A DNA stretch of 64,000 nucleotides from Diphasiastrum complanatum. Lineage: Eukaryota; Streptophyta; Lycopodiopsida; Lycopodiales; Lycopodiaceae. The notes below the pieces were generated by a model. The model was not told where the DNA came from, ran no database searches, and worked only from the letters and a program-made list of their open reading frames with translations. Made by a program: the position numbers and the translations under genes. The DNA lies in assembly GCA_029204225.1 (NCBI GenBank), contig CM055102.1:27448922-27512921 (forward strand), written 5' to 3'. This document shows, in pieces, positions 35,901-48,763 of this stretch; within the stretch, counting starts at the first letter, position 1, and every line of letters begins with the position of its first letter.

Positions 35901-38900
35901 GAGATTCTCTCACTTTCTTTCTTATACACCGGTTCTCGCGCAAAAAATTGGTTGACAGCCACTGATGCATTATCTAACAGCTGACAGAGTAGTGAAGCAT
36001 CCAAAACACCAAGGTCATCTTTGACCAGTTTCGCAAACAGGAAGTTAGGCTTGTGGGGATCAGAACCCTTTTCCAGTAGAATAAGGCCAATGGCATAATA
36101 ACCTGCAACTGCAATCAAAGATGCCGAACAGACCTGATCGGCGAGGTTCACAAAAGAATAGCAGTCAAATCCTATAGCATCTTCAGCAGATACATTGAAT
36201 TTGCAGACTAGATCCACAACTTTTGAGACTTGAAACGTTGCACAGTCATACAAAACTTGAACAACTAGACATGTGAAAGAAGGAAACTATGAATGTAGGG
36301 TAGGTAAGAAAGAAGCACCTGTTCAGCTTTTTGCACAATTTTAACAATGTGATGCCAACCCTGGCAATATGTCTTTCTAGTCTGGCAAAGCCTTGCATAG
36401 CTTTCAAGAGTTTCTAGCACCTCATGGTCAGTGCATCCAAATCGCTGCCCATAAAAGATTATATTATTAGTAGGGCCAACACGGGCACTATGATTTGTAA
36501 CACCTTACAAGATAAGATAGTGTCAAAAAGTATGTCATTAGTCGGCAAATGCACGCTTACAGGTCTTGGCTCGAAATTGGCACACCGTTCTATGTTCCTT
36601 CTATGAAAATATTTATAGTACTAGATTCCAAAATGCTTGCAAAATCAAAACACAATAACCTCACAGCCAAACTGATGATCAACCTGAGCCTTTTCAGTCA
36701 CCATCTTTCAAAAACTCATTTCACCTAGCAACCATTAGCCTTTAAAAATTGAATTTGAAAAATTAGCAGCAGCAGATGATTAAATTAGAACTACATTAAT
36801 CAAAGCTGCACTTGTACGCCTGCCTGCTAGGCAGTTAAGAAGAGGTAAATAAGAATTGAATCAGCAGCTAACTTGGGCTTCTTGGATAACAGTTAGCTGA
36901 TAAAGCTCTCTGAGATCCTGGTCAATAAATTTGCCTGGTCCTGAATATAGTTCCCAGTCAATAAATTACATCAAATTCAAATTCCTTAGGAAGTTCTGAA
37001 GCGGTTGACTACCAAATGTTTTGAAAACCCCTGTCAGAAACAGACAGAAAACTCAACTTTTTCAGCGAAGAACAGGTCACTAAGAAACTCGATTAGATTC
37101 ACTGGTCTGTTCAACTCAATTCCAAAACAACCAAATCGCAAGTTTCTGGAACCATGGTCCTGAAGGAAAAAGTGTGTAAGCATTAGTCCCGCATCAATGG
37201 GACGACCACTACGCTGTACCAAATATTGGACCTAATGTTGATGCCTGTTGTGTTGCACTCAATCCTGAAGAAGCGCTACGGTCTACCTTCCTCCCGATTG
37301 CTCCCCATCTTTTGTCTCCAATGCTTCTGTGCCCCTGCCCTGCAGCTTACTTGATCCCCTCAGTCTTCCCTCACCTGCATCCCAAGGTTACTCACCCTAA
37401 CCCCTTATCTTCCCTCCATCAGTATTCCCAATTCTATCTCCAAGTCTATCACCCGACACCCATGTCCAGCTATCTCTTAACTCCCTTCCTGTATTATGTT
37501 CTATACAAACAGCACATACCAAATTTTGAACTATGAAAGTATGGCAGTGTATGCTTGTGTATAAGATTTCTTGCAACTACACTTGGCACACAGAGACATC
37601 TATCAACAATTGCATCAAACTCCGAAAAATATAGATGTGAAACACATTTGCTCTCAATAAATATCTACTTAAATCATAAGAAATACTACAAACCATGAAT
37701 AAAAACACAAAAATTTATTGTTCTCGGCAGTACAATAATGGATGTAGCAAACACCTGCTTTCCATTAACAACTTGGCTTAGAGAAGTAGCTAATAAGTCC
37801 AAAGCGATATCTTCATACTGAGAACCATAAGAGCTCAAGCAAGAGCCTATCTTTCTTGCAACCTGCAATCCAGTTTGGCAATCGAATCCAATTTAGAGAA
37901 TGCACTCAGCTATAGCTGAATGTTAACTTCACAGTGACAAGAATGTCTTACTTGTATAAACTTCATTTTCAACTCTCATGAAAAGAACACATGAATAAAA
38001 CCATCCTTAAAAACCTTGCTGCAATTAAGTACAGTTTTTTAGATGATTTTTAAAAATAACAAACCATCAAATATTAACACACCTTTCAGAACAGGTAAAC
38101 AGGTTGATTTGTCAGTCCATGGAACAACAATAGCCTAACATTTATAAAAAGTGCATTTGACATGAGGAAAAGAAACTATCTACAGTACAAGTTGATTTTA
38201 AGATTAGTAATTCTTGAATCCCAAAATGAATAATTCAACTCTTTTAACACTCATAAAAAGATTTTCAAAACCTTTAGGTACTGGTCCCTTTGAACACATG
38301 ATGCACACCAATGGAGAGTAAGCGTGCAGCAAAATCGCAAATGCTCTGGATTTTTGGATCTCGCACTTTCTATCATTATTAAAGAATGGCAATACAATGC
38401 TCTGAAAAGTAGCTCATGCTGCCTTTCTGCACTTTTTGTCTCCATCATTCTGAAAAAAAGTAACCAAGAAGTTTGTAATGTACTCCAAAGTAAAGGCAGT
38501 TACAAAAACGTTACTATGAGGTTTTGTATGTGACTTCGAGTTTTTTTGCCTTCATATAATACATTTACATCTCACCGATAAGTTGTAATGAACTGCAAAG
38601 AAAAGTGCAAGAAAAGCATCTCCAAATTGCCATATTTATCGACCATTAGCAATCCAATCCTTGATTAAAATTGTAAGGTAATTTCCTTCTTAAATACTCA
38701 AGTTTACCATTCATATAAGAGGTTGACATTTTTTAATAAGAGGACGTGTAAGTTCCAAACAAAAGAGTGGTGACAAGCAATCAACAATATCTCCAGATTA
38801 AGGTCGCCTTTGATATGGGAAAGAAAATAATCTAATTTGTAAACCTACAAGTATTCAACTTATTGAATTGATAATTGACTTCTCTGAGCCAACAGCTGTG

Positions 38901-41900
38901 CTTATATTTCAATATTGGCATGATTACTAATGGCTTGAAATCAAGTCAATTCGATTGTATTGGTTTTCTTGAGGTTAAATCATTTTAATGCAAAACGATT
39001 TGATAATACCCTAAATATTTTGAATTAAGGGCAAACGAAGTGGAAATTTATTTTTTTCAAAATGTGTAAAACTTGATTCGAATCATAAATTGAACCATTC
39101 AATCTCATTCACATAAAATTGAGTTCTAAGATTTCCATCACTTTGGAATAATCGTTCCACAATGTGAGACACAAAACTTCATATACTTAATTTTGAAGCT
39201 TAAGGGGCAGCCTAGGCAACAATGAAAACATAAGGGACCAGTTGCAAAGAAATTGAATATGGTTCACCATTTAATATATGAATTTTTTTATGGTTGAATG
39301 AAAACTCAAACTAGCATTACAACTAAAGCACTTCCTATTTGTACATTAAATCTGTGTGTTTATCTTGAATGGATGTTGTGAACGATGTGGAGATGTTGGT
39401 GACAATTTGATTACTTGGAATGACATACTGAAAGCCTATTTCTACATACTAACGAACCTGGTATATTTTACCTGATAACGTGAAGATCTTCTAGACCCTA
39501 AAGCTCCAAAGGTTGTTTGTTGTCCATAACGTGACTTTTACCATAGTCATTCATGAACTCCTTTTTTCAATCGGCTTATTTTAAACCTCACTGATTTGTT
39601 TAGTTCTTTGTACTGCCTCCGTTTCTCCAATTCCAAGAGCTACGCTATGTTTTCCCTATCTATCATGGCAACATCTGTATGTAAGCACTCCAACTATCTT
39701 ATCACTCTTTGTCTTCACCTTGTCCATGTCAAGTATGAGATTTATAACTTGGCCTTTCTATTTGAATTGCCTCTAATGTATATCTCATGAATGCAACGGA
39801 TCGTGATCTGTTGCATCCACGATTTGAAACAAGCATCCTGGATCTTCAACGTTATGGACAGCGGAACATTATCCGGAATTCAATAAAAACTTTCAAATAA
39901 TAAAAATTAATCTTAAACAATAAAGAACACTTCCTTTAAAATTAAAAAAATGAATATCTATCACATAGTTGCAACGGATCACAATCCGTTAGTTTAGTGT
40001 TTATTGCACTCAGAAATGATCAATCAACGCATCAAACAAACAACATACTAATAAATTGGAAAGAGGCCAAAAGAACATGGCACAAAGCCATCTTGATCCT
40101 AATCCAATCAATTACAGACAAAGATACTGTAAACCAAAAACATGTTGGAGTGAAAACAGTCAACATCTTACTCTGGTTATCCTCACTCATCATTTATGAA
40201 TTTGAGACCAAACTAACATCAAGAGTGATAGTTATTTGCAATAGTTCTCAAAAGGGCTTCCCTCAGTATGCAACTATTTAACAATCTAATGCTAATAAAT
40301 AGGCTTTCACCCTTTTATGCAATTCCCTTTAAAACAATTCTAAAGGAAAAGCAAAACAAATTCTAGAAAAAGTATTGAAAAATAGATTTTGAGTTCCGGA
40401 ACATCCTAACCTTGATTTTCGGAACTTGTTCCGGATTGTATGCATACAACTACGATTTATCAATAAAAACTATTTAATACCCCCAATCAAAGTCTTATAA
40501 AACAAAAACTTCAAACAAAATTTTGACACGTTATGAGAAGCCTTGATGGGGTTTCTTCGATCATGTTTCGAAACACATTCCAAAACTTATGTGCAACTAT
40601 GGTATAAGGTATATCTATATAAATCTATCCAAACATTTGTAGAATGTATCTAATTCCATAATCCAATGCGTTAATTAAGGTGAACTTTATCCTAAGTTGC
40701 AAAACTTAACTTCCTGTATGTTTAAATGCACGGTTCCCTCTTACAATTATGGGGCTGCTCTGTGAACTATTCCATGTTCTATTACCGGATTAATCATTGA
40801 ATTTAGATAGTTTAAAATCTGTAATATGTATTATGTTGGCAACGTCGTCATTGACTAGTTTATCCTAGAAGAGATGAACGTTAGTTCCGAAACGTGCCTG
40901 TGATTGTAGAATTTCGTTTGTTCATCTGACATCTCTACAATGACTCACTTTAGCAACTTACAAGAATTGAATTCTCAACCATATCTGGTGTTCCCAATGT
41001 TATCTTTGAGACGGGCAATAATTTCCAAGCGACTTTTAAGTTTTATTGGTGCTAGACGTGGTGCAATTGAACCTTGCTACTTGTCACTGGTAATTAAATT
41101 TTTTAGCTCATTGAGTACCCCTATTCATACATTTCTTGACAAATTAAGGCAAAAAACTTTTAATCCTTGAACATTATCTAGAATACTTTGTTGAAGGTGA
41201 TGCTAAACAATGAAGGACATAAAAGTGCATTTTTGGAATTTTTTGTAGATCCTTAAATGTTGTTTTTTCCACCCCAACACACTGTTTAAAAAAAATATTG
41301 CAACGTTCCGATCTGGAACGCTCCCGAAACTTGCGTTCGGGACAGCTCTCGAAATGCAACGTTCCAGAACGCAATGCATCTATGACTTTATCCTAGGTAT
41401 TCAAATAAATGTTCCAAAGGTAGAGTCGATTGATGAAGCACAATCAAAAGAAAAAGTCAACAAAGGATGCTACAAAATATTCAACTGATACATAATTCAT
41501 TAGAGTTTCCAACATGGGCCAAGTTAAAGTGCATATTCTAAACAATAGGTGGTAACTGTTATTAAAATGAAAAAGTATCACACAATATTCAAAGAGGGGC
41601 CCATCGAGAAGTGGTCACGTTTCATTCTTGATGTGAAGGGCAATAGTAGGACAACTAAAAGACAATACCTTTACATTAGATAAGGATTGAAATTGGAAAG
41701 ACATATAATACTCTTTTCATAAGATAAACAAGCAAATAGGTTATTCCAACTATTCCGAATGAGCATTTTGATGATGGGTCATGACTAAAGCATATGTCAA
41801 ATATTTGCAAGAATTGGAACAACACGATGAGAGGAAATAAAAGAAAGAATCATTGATGTCACAATCAAAAATGTTAGAACCGCTTTTTTTCCTTCTTTCT

Positions 41901-44122
41901 AGGTCGGATTCCAATCGGACCTGATTGATTCATTGATGACCCGCAGTTAGTTCGCCCACAAACCGCAGTTCGTGGAAACACTAGGATTGCGGAACTCTAG
42001 AACGCTCTATGAAAAAAACTTGGAATTTTTTTTAAATAGTCGTGAAGCCCCATTTCCAACGCGGTTTGTTGGAGAGAAACAAACTTGTGGAGAACGGAAT
42101 ACAAGCCCAAATAAGTAGTGTGAGCACTTTGTGAAGGCCATGATCATTGATAAGTGGAAGGTGAATGTAGGACATAGAAGAGGGCAACAGTGACTATGTG
42201 GAGATTTGCAAAGCAAAGGAACTTCTTGAAGCATTTTTAACCCTTTTTTTCCTTGCTTTGTTTGGAGGCTATAGTGCATCATTTAGAATGGTTGCTAGGG
42301 AGAGAGTGATTGCATGTTCCCAAGCTTCTTTATGCATAGGTGGTCACTATGAGCATTCGCGTGGTCACTTTGTTCAGTTAGTGAATGAACTTGAATGTAC
42401 TATGCCGTTTTCTTCAATTAGTAGTAAGTGCTATGCTTTGTGATGTGTTTAGAATCTTTTTTACATCTCTAAATGTTATTTTATCCCACCCCAACACAAA
42501 AAAAAGATTTAAAAACCAAAAAAAACAAAAAAGCAAAATTTGTAACGTTCCGATTCAGAACACTCTGTCCGGCACCGTTCTGGAATGAGTGTTCCAAAAC
42601 GCTCTTGGAACGTAGCATTCCGAAACTCTGCTTCTATGCATCATTGCTAATTTGTTGAGACATTCGGTTATTCTTTTCTGAAATGCAAAACATCCATTAT
42701 CTAGAAAGAGAACAAGATTGAAGAAGTAAATTAGCATCATACAATGTCAGGTTAATAAAGCCTCCAAGTAGCTTTATCAAGAGCTTTATGAATGGAGTAA
42801 ATGTTGAAATGGTTTGCTTGTAAACATTTTAGATTGGGGCTTAGTACTAGATGTTCTGCCTACATCAACAAGTAAAAGTACTCTTCAATTTTGTGAGCTT
42901 TGTAGGTTTTACATTTGTATTAGCTTCTCCAAACATACACAATACATATTTACACCCCTTACAAATGATCCCACAATTGACTCCAATTCAAAGAAAGGGA
43001 ACAAAAATGTGTTGTGTAGGTTTTTCTTTACCGTGATATTTATGTATCTCACATATGTATCTCACACACAAACAAAGATGATGCCCGAAAAGTGATATGG
43101 GCCTTGTCAGTCTATCTCTTATAGCCTATACGCAGCAATTACAGTGTAGATCGTTGTGCTTAAAAAAATTGATGTGATTGATGACCAACTAATTGTTTCA
43201 ATCAAAATTCTACAGGTCATAATACCTAACCTTAGGTAAAGGAAAAAATTGCTTTACCAGTATGCCATTTGTTGAAGGACTGGGAAGTGTTTTCATGCTT
43301 TCATTTACTGGCTAATGTGTTTTAGTATTGAGGAGGTCAGAGAACTCACCTGAGCCATGGCTCCACCTGGTGAACAAGATCTGCAAGCTTCTCAGAGAAG
43401 CTAGCATCCCTAGCTCCAGTTTCGGTATTGCACACAATCAAGTCCACAACCACTCCTACCACCAAAGTTATCAAACTGGGCAGTGTCCCCTCTGGAGGTG
43501 GTGGAAGAAGTATGGCTGCTGCTTTGTATCTATTTCTGTTGCTTAGCCTTTCAGCAACATCCAAATCAGCAGAATGTTTTCTGTACATTACCTTTAAGTT
43601 TTTTAGTTCCTCTTTTCTATCTCCACCCTTACAGGAGGAACTAATATAAGCACATACATCACGTAGTATTCCTTTGCATTCCACAAAAGCAGCCTCGTAT
43701 CTCTTCCATGCCATGAAGCGGCGTACCAGGCCATATCTTTGCAATTCTATCTCGAATGGACATCCAACCAGCCATGGACGAAGACAGTCCAAACCGTTTA
43801 CGGAAAATCGCATTACCGAGAAAAGCTCATCGCCTCTCTTCTGTGAAGCATCGTCATCGTTGGCAGGCACCTCACATAATGCAGCAGCGCAATCCTTTAG
43901 TAATCTAACAAGAAATGGCACAAACTGCTTTGCTAATCCATGCAGCTCTGCTTTGGATGTGTTTTCTTTTCCCGAGCGGGCATAGAGAGGTGAGAGGTAG
44001 AGCTTCACCTGCTGAGCCAGGCCCCCCATATCTGCTTCACGGATTCGAGACAGAATGGCCTCCTCCTCCTCCGATCGCACATTTTTCCCCTGCAGCGCCT
44101 GTTTGACATCCCTCAACGCCAT
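24902..44122 (-). CDS. ESP1: Separase (ESP1), cohesin-cleaving cysteine protease
   Basis: Cleaves the kleisin subunit of cohesin to release sister chromatids at anaphase; clan CD, family C50. My 28 exons, 5' to 3': 44122-43350, 38449-38272, 37862-37755, 37231-37058, 36444-36319, 36256-35667, 35393-35240, 35031-34906, 34771-34478, 34204-34079, 33935-33714, 33470-33345, 33087-32896, 32693-32352, 32163-32074, 31873-31604, 31496-31373, 31231-30296, 30113-29879, 29743-29708, 29610-29508, 29375-29181, 27832-27589, 27422-27128, 26948-26375, 26247-25912, 25752-25665, 25476-24902. They sum to 7,632 nt, about 2,543 residues; Arabidopsis separase is about 2,180. Exons 1-17 encode a helical N-terminal region, exon 18 a polar linker with a basic patch ([10 protein letters not shown]), exons 22-28 the protease. 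The catalytic His is in VYLGHGSG (about 2350), the Cys in LMGCSSG (about 2376), with [10 protein letters not shown] and [10 protein letters not shown] also present. Exon 5/6 phase does not agree; intron 18 has a GC donor. Intron 1 is 4.9 kb. Confidence 0.93.
27531..27604 (-). repeat. 37-bp tandem duplication carrying the exon 23 splice donor
   Basis: Two copies, 27531-27567 and 27568-27604, differ at about four bases. On the gene's strand each includes a possible donor: GGAG/GTACAT (used in the model, after 27589) and AGAAG/GTACAT. The downstream donor would retain an in-frame TGA, so only the first keeps the protein going. Confidence 0.75.
27833..29180 (-). other. Separase intron 22 (1.35 kb)
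   Basis: Non-coding between exons 22 and 23. It holds two homopolymer patches (poly-T/poly-G near 27940-27957, poly-G near 28630-28642) that are likely assembly-sensitive. No transposon signature was seen. Confidence 0.6.
35491..35581 (-). mobile_element. Short tRNA-derived SINE-like element in separase intron 6
   Basis: About 91 bp, diverged copy of the insert at 9232-9317. On the - strand it keeps an A-box-like TGGCTCAGTTTCTTAGC and a perfect B box GGTTCGAGTCC (35510-35520). Flanking imperfect 10-bp repeats, tgtaaaaatt (35481-35490) and tgtgaaaatt (35582-35591), fit a target duplication. It shares the separase transcript's orientation. It cannot fold as a complete functional tRNA with a clear acceptor stem, so I call it a SINE head. 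Confidence 0.7.
41249..41376. repeat. Palindrome-rich intronic repeat, copy 1
   Basis: Starts 'tagatccttaaatgttg', then 'ccaccccaacaca', an A-run, and a cluster of GTTCC/GGAAC-type words (cgttccgatctggaacg, cgttccagaacg). Aligns in order with 42447-42630. Family unknown. Confidence 0.5.
42447..42630. repeat. Palindrome-rich intronic repeat, copy 2
   Basis: Same order of blocks as copy 1: 'catctctaaatgttat', 'ccaccccaacaca', a longer A-rich run, then 'gtaacgttccgattcagaac' and further GTTCC/GGAAC words. Direct orientation relative to copy 1, about 1.2 kb away. Confidence 0.5.
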
Positions 44123-44546
44123 CTCTCTCTTTCTGCTCTCTTTCTGGATTTCTGTCTAATAAAGCTTTGTGTCTGGATGGTCGTCTTTTATCTTTTTCTT
44201 TTTGGTTTTTAGCGAGTTCCCTCTTCCACGATTCAAATTTCTACAGCGGATTTGAAAATCCAAATTCAATCCAGCAGTGAGCCCCATATCGCTTCATAAT
44301 ACGGTCCTCAATGTGGGTGGGGCTAGTGTTGGCCATTTCTCACATTTTTCTCATTCTACGGGTCATTGAAGGTGTGTGGGTATTGCACTTTTGTTGGCCT
44401 TGCCTTGCAAAGGCAATACTATGTGGTGAGGTTGGCCAATGGAGTTAGGTAAAAAGTTAACATTAAAGATATGTTGGTGGTGGGAGCCCAAACTTTAAAG
44501 GCCTAAACACTTGTTAAGGGCCAAATTAGCATGCATGTGTTCTAAG

Positions 44547-44554
44547 GCGCGAAA
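44547..44554 (-). promoter_or_regulatory. E2F-type site upstream of separase
   Basis: On the gene's strand TTTCGCGC matches the E2F consensus TTTSSCGC exactly, about 425 bp before the ATG. E2F/DP factors drive S-phase and G2 genes, which would suit a mitotic protease. Presence of the motif is seen; its use is inference. Confidence 0.5.
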
Positions 44555-44682
44555 TATTAGGAAGGCATGAACGATTAGATTACAAAGGCATTTCCTTTCT
44601 TATGCATGGCTATGATGTAATAGCATTTGCTTTTTTTGGCATGGTTGTTTTGCTAAAGAACCGTTTGTTGTTTTATGCATGG

Positions 44683-45569
<887 letters not shown>

Positions 45570-46046
45570 TAAAGACCCTAAGGAATAACCCCTAAGATGA
45601 GGATAGGAGAACACAATAAGAGAGACTATGGAGCCAAACCGCCCAACCAAACCTAGATCAAAGCTGGATCTAGTCCCCCGAGCCATGCCATGTGAAGCAA
45701 GAGGAGAAGAGAGGAACTGGTAACCTAAACCCAATATGTCGACGGAAGAATCTCTACCTCATTATATAGAGAGTAGAGTCATGTGCATGAAACCATGCAA
45801 CCCCCATGCAGGTCAACTATAAATAGGCCTCATCTCTTCATGCAGTCCTCATGCCTATATCCGTCACACATGCATGAAATACTCCATATGTCTCAATTAG
45901 AGTGTCTGGGTCCTCTCAAGGTAATTAGTCACAAACAGGCCTCAACATGGAATTAAATCTCGGCGTGACCAATAAACTCGAGTATTGGAGGGCCAGTCTA
46001 CCATATTAGGACTATTCCTGGTCCTTGACCGAATATGGCCATAACA
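45570..46046 (-). repeat. Probable gypsy 3' LTR (minus strand, left edge uncertain)
   Basis: On the - strand a polypurine tract TTAAGGAGGGAAGAA (46061-46047) is followed by TGTTATGGCCATATTCGG, the layout of a 3' LTR. A TATA-like 'ctataaatagg' lies within. The far end was placed just inside the third VxL-type repeat and could be off by some tens of bases. 46047-46329 would be internal sequence of the same element. Confidence 0.5.
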
Positions 46047-46329
46047 TTCTTCCCTCCTTAAACTGATTCTATCCTTAGAAGCACCAAAAAATAGGAAAGA
46101 ACAGTTCCTTTAACTTTCAAGATTAACCAAGAAAATCATTATCCTTAATCTGACTTTCATATCAAAGAAGTACTCAGAGAAAAACTGTTTTTAACCGTTA
46201 ATCTTTGTTCTGGAGTACAAACTCTGGTTTGGAAAAGTACATTAAGAGATATATTTTCTCGACATGGTTACACTCATCATAAGTTAGTAACTTCATGTAA
46301 AACACTTACATGACCCACTGAATGAAATA

Positions 46330-47161
46330 TGTGAAAAATGCAAAAATAAACTTGGTAGAGGCCAAAAATCTTGTATATAGATCAACACACACGTGTGGAG
46401 CCTGTTCCCACGTGTGAAACTAGTGTACTTGTCATGTACCATAATCATATATGTTGTACATATGATTTAATTCAAGTTCTAGTGGCTAAAATGGCCAAAA
46501 ACTAGTTTTCTAGACATATGACACATGGCAGCAATCTATTGATTGCATGAGCCACATCCTTTGGTTAGGTGTCATATCCCATGTGTAGAGGACAGATCAC
46601 ACATGTGGAATAAGCTAAAGTAGGCGAATTTTGACTCCTAGAAGATTTCCAAGTAAATCTCCATATAGAAGGAAAATGGACCAAAAGTGCTCAAAATAGA
46701 AGGTTTTGTCCAAGTGTCAGTTTTGCATGATGAATCATCATATGACAAAGCACCTTCACACATGTGGGATCATAGGGATGATCGGTACCACGAGCTCCCA
46801 CTTATTGTATATATCGAGCCACATTTAGCCATAATCATTGTGAGACACCAATCTTGGTTTTGGAAGCAATTTTGAGTGATTCTCTTCATTTGTCTACATT
46901 TGTTTTGATTGTTTTGAGGTGCTATCAATGTGTACTTGATTTTCAGGTTGGAGTCCGTACTCAGACAGTTTTTCACACGTGTGAAACCAGAAAGTACACC
47001 TACCTTCAATTAATGATTGTTCTTGTTAGGATTTTGTATCTAGAATTGATCTAGATTGATCTTAATCTCAAGTAGATTGATAGATCAAGTAATCTAACAA
47101 CCAATCCCTCTTGAGGATCAGATTAGAATCCACTCTTGGTCTTTTTTGTAATTTTTGCACA
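46330..47161 (+). repeat. 5' LTR of the non-autonomous element (832 bp)
   Basis: Begins TGTGAAAAATGC and ends TTTTTGCACA just before the primer site. It carries CACACGTGTG at 46388-46397 and 46974-46983, plus several CACATGTG relatives. Confidence 0.92.
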
Positions 47162-47173
47162 TGGTATCAGAGC
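47162..47173 (+). promoter_or_regulatory. Primer-binding site for initiator Met tRNA
   Basis: TGGTATCAGAGC starts at the base after the 5' LTR. Confidence 0.95.
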
Positions 47174-48763
47174 CTAGTACAAGAGGTTTTGTTGAAATTG
47201 ATAGGGTTAATCCAAATCAAAGCCAAAATTAGCAATTTTTTGGAAACTAGTCAAATTTTGTGTAGCGAGTTGGATTTGATAGCTATCCTCAAAATTTTTG
47301 GTCCAGATCTTGTTGTGGGCTGTAGGAACCCTTTTCACACGTGTGAGGCCGTACAGCTCCAGTTTTGACTGAGAAATTTCAAAAATTTGAAGAATTTGAC
47401 TCACATACCCAATTTGAGTGATTTTTGGTGCAAAATCAGACATTTTCTATAGATAATCTAATCCCTTGATTACTTCTTGGATTAGATCAGCCAAAAAATT
47501 AAAATTTAAGCTTGAATTAGGTGCACTAATTGATCTTCTCTGATTTTTTGAGTGCATGTTGAAGTTGAGAGAGATTTTGCTAAAAATCATAGATTAAGGA
47601 GTGATATGCAAGGTGAGAGGTTGAAATCCATTGTACCATCACTCTAGATTTGTTCAAGAGCGATAGGGTCAAGTTTAGAAGCATCAATTTGCTAGAAAAC
47701 ATCTTTGGATATGTCTTCCAAGTGAAACCTTTGAGAGTTTCTAGTGCATATAGAGCATCTATGCAAATCTTTTGTAGAATTTGACATAGATTGGCTTCAA
47801 TTGAGAGTTCTAGAAAAGAGATTGAGATCCAAGTCACATTGTTCAACCCTACTCAATTTGTTTGAGTGATTGTAAGGTTTGAAAAGAGTCATTAAGGTGT
47901 CTATGACAAATGTGTAGAGAGAGATCCAATTTTTTTAGAGTTCCTTCCTTTGTAGAGGGCAAGATCTAGAAGCTCATTATGTGTTATTATTGGGGAAGAA
48001 TTTGTCTTCTCCTATGTGATCAAATCTTTCTAAGTGGCATTAGTTCTTTGAAGCACAATACCTTATTGAGAAAAATCACAACTTTTGATTTTGAATTTCA
48101 TTCCAAGTCTTAAAAAGTAGAGTAATTGGTGGAATCCAATAGGAATGATTGAATTCAATTTGTTGAGCAAAAATTGATATAGTATGTATGAAACTCAAAC
48201 TAGTTCTATTCAACTTTCTTTGTGAGAGTGTGAGGGTCAATTTGTGATCCCATTTGATGTCTAGAATGAGGAGGAGTCTATATTTGAGTATTCATGCATG
48301 GTTGAGATCTTTGTGAATCTCTAGTTGTCTAATTTTTTAAGCTTTGTGAAAAATTGGTGGTATAGTTTGTTGTCAAATCAAATCAAATTCATTCTAATCT
48401 CAAGTGTGAGATTATTTGGGTCAAGAGTGAGTCCAAAAGAAGTGATTAAGTTTGATTTTCAGTTGTTTGAAACAAAACCCATCTTTTGTTCAAGAATCTC
48501 AAGTGTTGAGAGAACTAGTCAAGTGAAAAGGAAAATCTAGGTGTCAAATCTTTTCATATCCATTTCAACTTTCAAAAGAAAGAGTCATTGGTATTTGATG
48601 AGTCCAATAGGAGAGGGGATCTGATTTCTTTAGTGATTTGATTCAAATATTGTGTGCTTTTGTCTTAATGATCAAAGCAAAGTTTCCAAGTGACTAGTTA
48701 TAAGTGTGAAGATTGATTCTTAGGTTTGTGAGTTAGATTTTTTGTAGATCCTTCTATTGAAGA

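Larger units (their letters stand above)
38450..43349 (-). other. Separase intron 1 (4.9 kb), repeat-bearing
   Basis: Lies between exon 1 and exon 2. It has no further in-phase coding exon: exon 1 ends in phase 2 and exon 2 starts with the one base needed. The interior is AT-rich. At 39.8-42.6 kb it carries many short palindromic words built on GTTCC/GGAAC and CGGATC, including two diverged copies of a roughly 130-180 bp repeat. Confidence 0.6.

Noticed and set aside
37312-37536. 74-codon plus-strand frame in a separase intron
   Set aside because: Pro/Leu-rich translation of a pyrimidine-rich intron stretch; no domain and no support.
38450-43349. Extra separase exons in the long first intron
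   Set aside because: Exon 1 and exon 2 already join in phase (AG plus A), and open frames in the intron lack separase-like sequence.
4200-44000. Separase as a pseudogene because of its many broken plus-strand shadows
   Set aside because: 27 of the 28 modelled exon ends agree in phase, total length is a multiple of three and the catalytic motifs are intact; only exon 5/6 is in doubt.
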